Assembly (NCBI GenBank): GCA_027449965.1
Contig: DAIDKP010000013.1
Span: 62,001 to 126,000, forward strand
Source of the DNA: Acidobacteriaceae bacterium
Lineage (GTDB): Bacteria; Acidobacteriota; Terriglobia; Terriglobales; Acidobacteriaceae
Length of the DNA: 64,000 nucleotides
Reading direction: 5' to 3'
Within the stretch, counting starts at the first letter, position 1, and every line of letters begins with the position of its first letter. The notes below the pieces were generated by a model, which was not told where the DNA came from, did no database searches, and saw only the letters and a list, made by a program, of their open reading frames with translations. The translations under genes and the position numbers were made by a program. Positions 56,621 to 64,000 of this stretch are shown here, one piece after another.

Positions 56621-57829
56621 CTATGCGGGTGTGCTCAGGAATGAGCCGATGGCATCGACGACGGCCTGTTGCTCAGCCTCAGTGATCTCCGGGAAGATGG
56701 GCAGCGCAAGCACTTCCCGTGCGGCGCGCTCGGCCTCAGGAAAGCTGCCTTCAGAGTAGCCCAACGCGGCAAGCGCTTTTTGCTGGTGCAACGGAATGGG
56801 ATAGTAAATCTCTGAACCGATCTGCCGCGTGGCGAGAAAGCTGCGTAAAGCATCGCGGCGAGTGCAGCGCACTACGTACTGGTGCCATACGTGATGCTGG
56901 CCTGCTGTCTCTGTGGGCAGCACAACGCCGTGCGTGGGATGGCTTGCGGCTTCGGCAAGTCCAGCCGCGCAAAACAGGGAGTGGTAGCGCGCAGCCGCAG
57001 CTCGCCGCTGTTCGTTCCAGCGCTGAATATGGCGCAGCTTCACGTTGAGAATGGCTCCCTGGAAGCCGTCCATCCGAGCGTTCCATCCCATTTCGTCGTG
57101 GTGATAGCGGATGCGCATACCGTGCTGGCGAAGGATGCGCGCGCGCTCGGCAAACTCCGGGTTGTTGGTCGTGACCAGTCCGGCGTCGCCGGCTGCGCTC
57201 AGGTTTTTGGTGGGATAAAAGCTGAAGGCGGCCATATCGCCGAGTCCTCCAGCATGAGTTTGCTGCCAGCGGGCACCCCAGGCCTGTGCCGCGTCTTCGA
57301 TCAGCAACAGATGGCGTTCCCGGGTCAACTGCGCAAAGCCCTGCCAATCGACGCATTGGCCATAAAGATGCACCGGCAGCAGTGCGCGGATGGAATCCGC
57401 ACCGGGCGCTTGCAGGACAGATTCCACGGCCTGGGGCGAGAGATTGAAGCTGACCGGATCGATATCGGCAAGCACGGGTCGCGCACCGGCGCGAAGAATG
57501 GAACTGACCGAGGCAAAAAAGCTGAAGGGCGTGGTGACCACAGCGTCTCCCGGGCCGATGCCTGCCGCAGCCAGAGCCAGCCAAAGGGCATCTGTGCCGG
57601 AAGAACAGCCAATCGCTGCTGCAACGCCCAGATGCTCGGCTGCCGCTGCTTCGAACTGCTGCACAGGCTCGCCGAGGATGAACTGCCGACGATCGATCAC
57701 CGTGCCAAGCGCGGCCAGCAATTCATCGCGCAGGGGCGCGTACTGGCGCTCCAGGTCGATCATGGGAACGGCGGCGACGGCGGAGGAGCGTACAGCGGAA
57801 GCGGTAGAGCTTTGGGCAGCGGTGGACAT
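56621..57829 (-). CDS. DegT/DnrJ/EryC1/StrS family PLP-dependent aminotransferase
   Basis: IGCSSGTDALWLALAAAGIGPGDAVVTTPFSFFASVSSIL; AFSFYPTKNLSAAGDAGLVTTNN; GWNARMDGFQGAILNVKL. Confidence 0.95.
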   Translation of the reverse strand: MSTAAQSSTASAVRSSAVAAVPMIDLERQYAPLRDELLAALGTVIDRRQFILGEPVQQFEAAAAEHLGVAAAIGCSSGTDALWLALAAAGIGPGDAVVTTPFSFFASVSSILRAGARPVLADIDPVSFNLSPQAVESVLQAPGADSIRALLPVHLYGQCVDWQGFAQLTRERHLLLIEDAAQAWGARWQQTHAGGLGDMAAFSFYPTKNLSAAGDAGLVTTNNPEFAERARILRQHGMRIRYHHDEMGWNARMDGFQGAILNVKLRHIQRWNEQRRAAAARYHSLFCAAGLAEAASHPTHGVVLPTETAGQHHVWHQYVVRCTRRDALRSFLATRQIGSEIYYPIPLHQQKALAALGYSEGSFPEAERAAREVLALPIFPEITEAEQQAVVDAIGSFLSTPA

Positions 57830-58289
57830 GGATGGAGAGTTCCTCGGATATGCGGCAGCGACGCGGCGGACAAGGCTGCTTGGGTGCATCTTTATCTTAA
57901 ATAATGGCAAACGGCTGCGTTGGGATGGGATGAAAGTGCTCGAGCGCATTGCATGAGACAGGAAAGCCGGGTGCGCCCCTTTCTCTCGCGCCGTCCAGGC
58001 GGAGCTGACGCATTCCGTTGAAATCGCGAAGGCATACAGGAAACACGATAGGGTGGTTGCTGCCACACGCCAGGATTCCCGGCTCGAAACCATGGTCAAT
58101 TTGAGTCTGCCTTGTTTCTCGCAGGGCTGAGCGCCTATAGTGATGGTGTTGACGGACGCTGGCTCGTTCAGGCGTTCGATGTAGCCCGTGTTATCGCTTG
58201 CGTCTTTTGCGCCGGCGACAAATTCACCTGAATCAGGTCAACCTTTTGCTTCCAGGCAAAGGCAAAAAATCTTCCCAGGAGATCGGCAC

Positions 58290-58583
58290 ATGGACAACAA
58301 GCCGGCACAGAACATTCAGGACACATTCCTGAATACGGTTCGCAAAGACAAAACCCCCATCACGATTTATCTGGTCAGTGGCGTGAAGCTGACAGGACGC
58401 ATCCGCTCGTTTGACAAGTATTCCGTGCTGCTTGAGAACAACAGCCAGGAGCAGTTGATCTTCAAGCACGCCATCTCGACCGTGGTCAGTAACCGCTCCG
58501 TGATGCACGGTGGAGAGCATCGCCCGGCATCGCCCGCAGGAGCAGCGCCGACTGCCCCTGTCACGCCGGCAGGCAACTCCTGA
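58290..58583 (+). CDS. hfq: RNA chaperone Hfq
   Basis: [59 protein letters not shown]. Confidence 0.97.
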   Translation: MDNKPAQNIQDTFLNTVRKDKTPITIYLVSGVKLTGRIRSFDKYSVLLENNSQEQLIFKHAISTVVSNRSVMHGGEHRPASPAGAAPTAPVTPAGNS

Positions 58584-58640
58584 TGTTTCGACAGGTCACG
58601 TCGCGGCGGTCACTGGATTGCGCATGAGTCGCGAGGCGTC

Positions 58641-60092
58641 ATGGCGGTGACGGAGCGCGCGGTACTGGTTGGTATCGAGCTGACTGGTCGGGACTCCGCA
58701 TCCCAGCGAGCGACGGCTCGGCAGGCTCGCGCTGCAGCGGATGTAACGTCCCAGGCGCACGGCGGTGGTCAGGAGGCTGGCAGCGAGGTGATTCTGCCGG
58801 ATGCATCGACCGCTCAGTTTGCAGCAGATCATCCGCCAGCGACCCAGCGGGCGGGGGCAAATGCTGCCGGCGCAGAAGATACGTTGGCCGAGTTTCGCGA
58901 ACTGGTAAAAAGCGCCGGCGCCGAGATTGTGGCAGAGATCGTCCAGCGGCGGCAGAGACTGGACGCAGCGACGTTGGTCGGCGCAGGCAAGCTGGAGGAG
59001 ATTCGCGGGATCGTGCTGATGCACGAGGCCAATCTTGTGCTGGTCGATCATGAACTGTCGCCCACGCAGCTGCGCAATCTGGAGGATCGCCTGGAGTGTC
59101 GCGTGCTGGATCGTACCCAGCTGATTCTGGATATCTTTGCCAGCCACGCACGCACGCGCGAGGGTCAGCTTCAGGTGGAGTGCGCGCAGTTGGAATACAT
59201 GCTGCCGCGGCTGGCCGGGCGGGGTCGTGCGATGTCGCAGCTGGGAGGCGGAATCGGAACGCGTGGACCGGGTGAGACGCAGTTGGAGACGGATCGCCGC
59301 AAGATTCAACGCCGGCTGGTGCATCTGCGAGAACAGCTGGATGCAGTGCGGCGAGTCAGGCGACAGCAGCGGCAGCGTCGAGAGGCTGTTCCTGTGCCGA
59401 CGGTGGCGCTGGTCGGGTATACCAATGCAGGCAAAAGCTCGCTGTTCAACCGGCTGACCGGTGCGCAGGTGCTTTCTTCTTCGCGCATGTTTGCCACCCT
59501 CGATCCCAAGCTGCGCGCAGTGGAGTTGCCGAGCCGTCGGCGGATTCTGCTTTCCGACACAGTCGGTTTCATTCGCAATCTGCCGCATATGCTGGTCTCC
59601 AGCTTTCGCGCCACGCTGGAGGAGGTGGAGCGGGCCGAGATTCTGCTGCATGTCCGGGACGCAGCGTCGGAATCGTTTCACGAGCAGAAGGAACAGGTCG
59701 AGCGTGTGCTTGCGGAACTGGATGCTGCGGGAATTCCTCGCATCGAGGTGTTGAACAAGGCGGACCTGCTGGATGTGGACGAAGTGGAGTCGGGCGCGGC
59801 GGCGGGACGGGTGTATGTTTCCGCACACACGGGCTATGGCATGAAGAATCTGTTGCAGGCAATCGACGATGCGCTGACCAGCGACCCGATGGTGGAGTCG
59901 GAACTGAGCGTAAGCCAGTCGGATGGAGCGATGCTGGCTGCTCTCGAAGCGAGCACCGTGATTCTGCATCGGGAGTATCTCGGGGATCAGGTCAGGATTC
60001 GTTTGCGTGCTCCGGCTTCGCTGCTGGGCCGGATGGCCAAGACGCGCGCGGAAGAAAAAGCTCTGGATTCCACCCCGAACGAAGCCGCCTGA
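58641..60092 (+). CDS. hflX: GTPase HflX
   Basis: [57 protein letters not shown]; adjacent to hfq. Confidence 0.96.
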   Translation: MAVTERAVLVGIELTGRDSASQRATARQARAAADVTSQAHGGGQEAGSEVILPDASTAQFAADHPPATQRAGANAAGAEDTLAEFRELVKSAGAEIVAEIVQRRQRLDAATLVGAGKLEEIRGIVLMHEANLVLVDHELSPTQLRNLEDRLECRVLDRTQLILDIFASHARTREGQLQVECAQLEYMLPRLAGRGRAMSQLGGGIGTRGPGETQLETDRRKIQRRLVHLREQLDAVRRVRRQQRQRREAVPVPTVALVGYTNAGKSSLFNRLTGAQVLSSSRMFATLDPKLRAVELPSRRRILLSDTVGFIRNLPHMLVSSFRATLEEVERAEILLHVRDAASESFHEQKEQVERVLAELDAAGIPRIEVLNKADLLDVDEVESGAAAGRVYVSAHTGYGMKNLLQAIDDALTSDPMVESELSVSQSDGAMLAALEASTVILHREYLGDQVRIRLRAPASLLGRMAKTRAEEKALDSTPNEAA

Positions 60093-60372
60093 AACGCGAT
60101 AGCCCAAAAGAAGGTGGGCCGCAGAAGGTGGGAGTGGAGATGCTTTCCCGAAATTCTGCGGCCCGCTGGACCCTGAAGCGGGTCTAGGTGATACTCTAAG
60201 CATAAGCCGATTTCAAGGAAACGCAACAAGTATTTGCGAGCGCAGGGCAGGCCCGCGAATTCGCTGTGTGTGCACTACGGGAACTTCGCTCCGTTGACAG
60301 GCCTGAAATGCCCTGTTACAAAGGCTCTGGCTTGAAGTCGCGCTGAATTGGGAAGGGTTTGAGACGTTCGTC

Positions 60373-60855
60373 ATGCAGGAAATTATTCTCCAGGTCGGCG
60401 CACTTCTGCTTGGTTCTGTACCGACCCTGATTCTGTTCGTCTTCCTGGTCATCGCCTATCAGTTTCTGGTTCAGACCCCACTGACAAAGATGCTGGCCGA
60501 GCGTCGCGCACGGACGCTGGGTGCGGTGGAGGCGGCGCAGAAGTCCATCACTGCCGCTGAAGTTCGCGCGGCCGAGTATGCCGAGCAGCTTCGGCTGGCG
60601 CGCACCGAGGTCTTCCGCACCCGCGAGCTCAAGATGCAGGAGTGGGCTGCGGATCGCGAAGCCGCGATTGCAGTCGCCCGAGCACGAGCGGCAGAACAGG
60701 TGCATAAGGCACATGCGGCGCTGACGACGGAAGTGGTAGTGGCGCGGCAGAGCCTGCTTGCCAGCGCGGACGAGCTGGCGATGCAGGTGGTGCGAGCCAT
60801 TTTGCCCCAAGGCACCGAGCAGACCACCGGGCAGGCAACAGGGGGGATTCGATGA
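60373..60855 (+). CDS. F0F1 ATP synthase subunit b (b')
   Basis: Single N-terminal TM, PLTKMLAERRARTLGAVEAAQKSI followed by long helix; first of the ATP synthase genes. Confidence 0.85.
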   Translation: MQEIILQVGALLLGSVPTLILFVFLVIAYQFLVQTPLTKMLAERRARTLGAVEAAQKSITAAEVRAAEYAEQLRLARTEVFRTRELKMQEWAADREAAIAVARARAAEQVHKAHAALTTEVVVARQSLLASADELAMQVVRAILPQGTEQTTGQATGGIR

Positions 60856-61580
60856 AATCACCCACGACCGTCTTTCGTTCGACCGTCTTCCGTTCAGGAT
60901 TGCGTACTTTCGCGCTGGCTTTGCTGGTGGCCATTGCCGCGCCTGGTCTTGCGTTTCTTCCCGCAGCCGCGCAGGGGGCTCCCGCTGAGTCCGCCTCCGT
61001 GCAGCAGGTGAAGCAGGCACAGCAGCAGGAGGCCGATGCGAACGATGTCTACCGCCACTCGGCGACAGTGCGGTGGATTGCGCACACCATGCACACCAGC
61101 ACGGAAAGCGCAGCGCGAACCTTTGAGGCGATCAACTTTGCCATCCTTGTACTGGCCATCTTGATTCCACTCTGGCGCATTCTGCCGGGTGTGTTGCGCC
61201 GCCGATCGCAGGCCTTGCAGCAGCAGTTCGAGTCCACGCGCGTTGCCACGGAGCAGGCCAACCGGAAGCTGGCTGCCATCGAGGCGCAACTGGGTGACCT
61301 CGGCAGCGAGATTCAAGCGATGCGCCGTCAAGTCGCCGAAGAGATGAAAGCCGATGAGGCGCTTCATCGCAGCGCTGTGAAGGACGAGAGCGAGCGTATT
61401 CTGGCCGCGGCGAATCAGGAGATTGAAAACGCGGCGATGCAGGCACAGCGGGAATTGCGTGCCTATGCCGGCCAGCTTGCAATTGAAAAAGCAATGGCCG
61501 GGCTGACCGTGACCCCGGCGCAGGATCGCGCGCTGGTGGATGAGTTTGTGCGCGGCACGGGAAATGAGGGCCGGAACTGA
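60852..61580 (+). CDS. atpF: F0F1 ATP synthase subunit b with N-terminal signal-like extension
   Basis: FEAINFAILVLAILIPLWRILPGVLRRRSQALQQQFESTR; preceded by ALALLVAIAAPGLAFLPAAAQG; overlaps b' stop and the delta start. Confidence 0.85.
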   Translation: MKSPTTVFRSTVFRSGLRTFALALLVAIAAPGLAFLPAAAQGAPAESASVQQVKQAQQQEADANDVYRHSATVRWIAHTMHTSTESAARTFEAINFAILVLAILIPLWRILPGVLRRRSQALQQQFESTRVATEQANRKLAAIEAQLGDLGSEIQAMRRQVAEEMKADEALHRSAVKDESERILAAANQEIENAAMQAQRELRAYAGQLAIEKAMAGLTVTPAQDRALVDEFVRGTGNEGRN

Positions 61581-62131
61581 TGTCACTGTTTGCTGCTCGT
61601 TATGCCCATGCCTTTGCCGATGTGTTGGTCTCCGGCGGATATGCCGACGACCAGATCGAGCGCCAGTTGGAGAGTCTGCTTGGCGCCTGGCGCGAAAGCC
61701 GGGAGCTTCGCGAAGTGATGGCGGATCCGTCCGTTCCGGCAGAGCAGAAGCGCGCTGTATTGGACCGTCTGAGTGCTTCGCTCCAGCTATTGCCGCCGTT
61801 TCGAAATCTGGTGGCTGTGCTGATCGATCACGCTCGTGTGGCCTCGCTGGAAGAGGTGGTCGCGGCGTTCCGCTTGTGGTGGCAGCAGCGGCAGGGCATT
61901 GCGGAAGCCGAGATTCTGACCGCGCGGGAACTGGACGCGGCGGATCGGGCTCGACTGGTGGAAAAAGCAGCCGGATTGGCCGGCACACGCGTCCGTGCAA
62001 CATTTCGCCAGGACCCTTCGATCCTGGGCGGCGTGATTGTGCGCGTTGGATCAGCAGTCTATGACGGATCGGTACGAGGTCGTGTGGATCGCTTGAGGGA
62101 GGCTCTGAGCGTGCAGGAATCGCGTGGCTGA
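61580..62131 (+). CDS. atpH: F0F1 ATP synthase subunit delta
   Basis: [20 protein letters not shown]...; [32 protein letters not shown]. Confidence 0.95.
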   Translation: MSLFAARYAHAFADVLVSGGYADDQIERQLESLLGAWRESRELREVMADPSVPAEQKRAVLDRLSASLQLLPPFRNLVAVLIDHARVASLEEVVAAFRLWWQQRQGIAEAEILTARELDAADRARLVEKAAGLAGTRVRATFRQDPSILGGVIVRVGSAVYDGSVRGRVDRLREALSVQESRG

Positions 62132-62205
62132 GAGCTGAAAAGTTTGACAGGAAGTGCAGTTCAACCCTTGCAACAGGGAATGCAAAAAAGAACAGGAAGA
62201 GCAGC

Positions 62206-63732
62206 ATGGTGCCCATTCAGGCAGACGAAATTTCACAGATTCTCCGCGAACAGATCGCCAACTACGACGCCAAGATGCACGTCGATGAGGTTGGAACGAT
62301 CATTTCTCTTGGCGACGGCATTGCCCGCATTCACGGCCTGGATAAGGTGATGGCCGGTGAGCTGCTTGCCTTTCCGCACGACGTGGCCGGCCTGGCGATG
62401 AACCTCGAAGAGGATCAGGTGGGCGCAGTGCTGCTCGGCGACTACACCGAACTCTCCGAGGGCAACACGGTTCGCCGCACCGGCAAGATTCTGAGCGTGC
62501 CGGTAGGCGAGGGAATGATTGGCCGCGTCGTCAATGCGCTGGGCGCTCCCATCGACGGCAAAGGCCCAATCGCGGCAGCGGCGACGCTTCCGGTCGAGCG
62601 GCTGGCTCCGGGCATCATCGACCGTCAGCCCGTGCGCGAGCCAATGGCTACCGGCATCAAGGCCATCGATTCCATGATTCCCATCGGTCGCGGTCAGCGC
62701 GAACTGATTATCGGTGACCGTCAGACCGGCAAGACCGCCGTTGTCATCGACACCATCATCAATAACGCCAAGAACGATCTGATCTGCATCTACTGCGCCA
62801 TCGGCCAGAAGCGATCCTCGATTGCTCAGGTCGTCCAGACGCTGACCGAAGCCGGAGCCATGGGCCACACCATCATCGTGGCGGCCTCTGCCTCCGAGCC
62901 AGCGCCGCTGCTCTACCTCGCGCCCTACGCGGCGACGGCGATGGGCGAGTATTTCCGCGATTCCGGCCGACACGCGCTGGTCATCTACGACGATCTCTCC
63001 AAGCACGCCATGGCCTACCGCGAAATCTCGCTGCTGCTGCGCCGTCCGCCCGGCCGCGAAGCGTATCCAGGCGATGTGTTTTATCTGCACTCGCGCCTGC
63101 TCGAGCGCTCGGCCAAGATGAGCCAGAAGAACGGCGGGGGTTCGCTGACGGCTCTTCCCGTGGTCGAAACGCAGGCCGGCGACGTCTCGGCCTATATTCC
63201 GACCAACGTCATCTCCATCACCGACGGGCAGATATTCCTCGAAACCGACCTTTTCAACTCCGGCATCCGTCCGGCGGTCAACGTCGGTCTCTCGGTCAGC
63301 CGCGTCGGCTTCTCGGCAGCCATCAAGGCCACCAAGCAGGTCGGCTCCACGCTCAAGCTTGATCTGGCGCAGTATCGAGAGCTGGCTGCCTTCGCGCAGT
63401 TTGGTTCAGATCTCGATCCGCTCACGCAGAAGCAGTTGAGCCGCGGCCAGCGACTCACCGAACTGCTCAAGCAGCCGCAGTTCCAGCCGCTCACCTGGCA
63501 GCAGCAGGTCATCGTGCTCTTCTCCGGAACCCAGGGATACCTCGATCCGATTGCCGTCGATGAGGTTCGCGCCTTTGAAGAGGGGCTGCTGCGCTATCTG
63601 GAGACGGCGCAGACGGCGCTGCTGGCCGATCTGGGCAACAAGAAGCAGCTCGACGACGAGATCAAGACCCGCGTTCACGCAGCTCTCAAGGAGTATTCGG
63701 CGAACTTCCAGGCGGCAAAGGCGACGGCATAA
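62206..63732 (+). CDS. atpA: F0F1 ATP synthase subunit alpha
   Basis: [29 protein letters not shown]; full-length 508 aa alpha. Confidence 0.98.
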   Translation: MVPIQADEISQILREQIANYDAKMHVDEVGTIISLGDGIARIHGLDKVMAGELLAFPHDVAGLAMNLEEDQVGAVLLGDYTELSEGNTVRRTGKILSVPVGEGMIGRVVNALGAPIDGKGPIAAAATLPVERLAPGIIDRQPVREPMATGIKAIDSMIPIGRGQRELIIGDRQTGKTAVVIDTIINNAKNDLICIYCAIGQKRSSIAQVVQTLTEAGAMGHTIIVAASASEPAPLLYLAPYAATAMGEYFRDSGRHALVIYDDLSKHAMAYREISLLLRRPPGREAYPGDVFYLHSRLLERSAKMSQKNGGGSLTALPVVETQAGDVSAYIPTNVISITDGQIFLETDLFNSGIRPAVNVGLSVSRVGFSAAIKATKQVGSTLKLDLAQYRELAAFAQFGSDLDPLTQKQLSRGQRLTELLKQPQFQPLTWQQQVIVLFSGTQGYLDPIAVDEVRAFEEGLLRYLETAQTALLADLGNKKQLDDEIKTRVHAALKEYSANFQAAKATA

Positions 63733-63735
63733 AGC

Positions 63736-64000
63736 ATGGCAAACGTACTCGATCTTCGACGACGTATTCGCAGCGTGAAAAGCACGCGCCAGATTACTCG
63801 CGCGATGAAGATGGTCTCGGCGGCCAAGCTCCGTCGTGCGCAGGAACGTGCGATCTCGGCCAGGCCGTATGCGCTGCGAATCGCCAGCGTTCTGGCGTCG
63901 CTGAAGCGTCGCGTGGAGATTCTGGATCCGGTGACGGGCAACCTGCGCCATCCGCTTTTTGCGGTGCGTCCGGAGAAGCGCATTCTGCTGGTGGTGGTGA
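63736..64000 (+). CDS. atpG: F0F1 ATP synthase subunit gamma, truncated at window edge
   Basis: [39 protein letters not shown]. Confidence 0.96.
   Translation, partial: MANVLDLRRRIRSVKSTRQITRAMKMVSAAKLRRAQERAISARPYALRIASVLASLKRRVEILDPVTGNLRHPLFAVRPEKRILLVVV

Noticed and set aside
60116-60164. Hairpin gggccgcagaa ... ttctgcggccc after hflX as terminator
   Set aside because: 11-bp stem but long 27-nt loop and no T-tract; too weak to list as a terminator
58596-60203. 535-aa minus-strand ORF
   Set aside because: Antisense shadow of hflX in high-GC DNA; no domain signature
60894-62216. 440-aa minus-strand ORF
   Set aside because: Antisense to atpF/atpH; Arg/His/Gln-rich shadow translation
1-64000. 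tRNA, rRNA or CRISPR genes, phage or defence system
   Set aside because: None recognised by reading intergenic regions and ORFs; tRNAscan/Infernal/DefenseFinder would be needed to be certain

Overview
GC-rich bacterial chromosomal window. Gene content and protein style suggest an acidobacterium (Terriglobia-like); this is inferred from ORF sequences and not tested by a database search. Housekeeping blocks: guaA, hom, infC / rpmI-rplT, hfq-hflX, and an F-type ATP synthase operon (b', b, delta, alpha, gamma truncated at the window edge). Between them lie secreted or envelope enzymes, transport genes (TonB receptor, Dpp/Opp-like ABC importer, MFS, MscS), signalling genes (HD-GYP+GGDEF protein, ECF sigma + Ser/Thr kinase-TPR, UspA) and an IS-rich accessory island (~31.6-37.4 kb). 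Most interesting items: (1) a compact type III polyketide synthase / methyltransferase / DUF2306 / FAD-oxidoreductase / YceI locus (~15.0-19.4 kb), a candidate phenolic-lipid or quinone-like pathway; (2) a long exported protein with an M48-like N-terminus that has lost all recognisable zinc ligands and is fused to a WD40-like propeller; (3) a probable ATA start codon for infC and an S9 peptidase placed between infC and rpmI-rplT; (4) a bona fide formylglycine-generating enzyme (CHKSYC motif) between IS elements, with no sulfatase in the window; (5) an ATP synthase b subunit with a signal-peptide-like N-terminus. No rRNA, tRNA or CRISPR array was recognised. All calls come from reading the sequence and ORF translations; no similarity searches were run.
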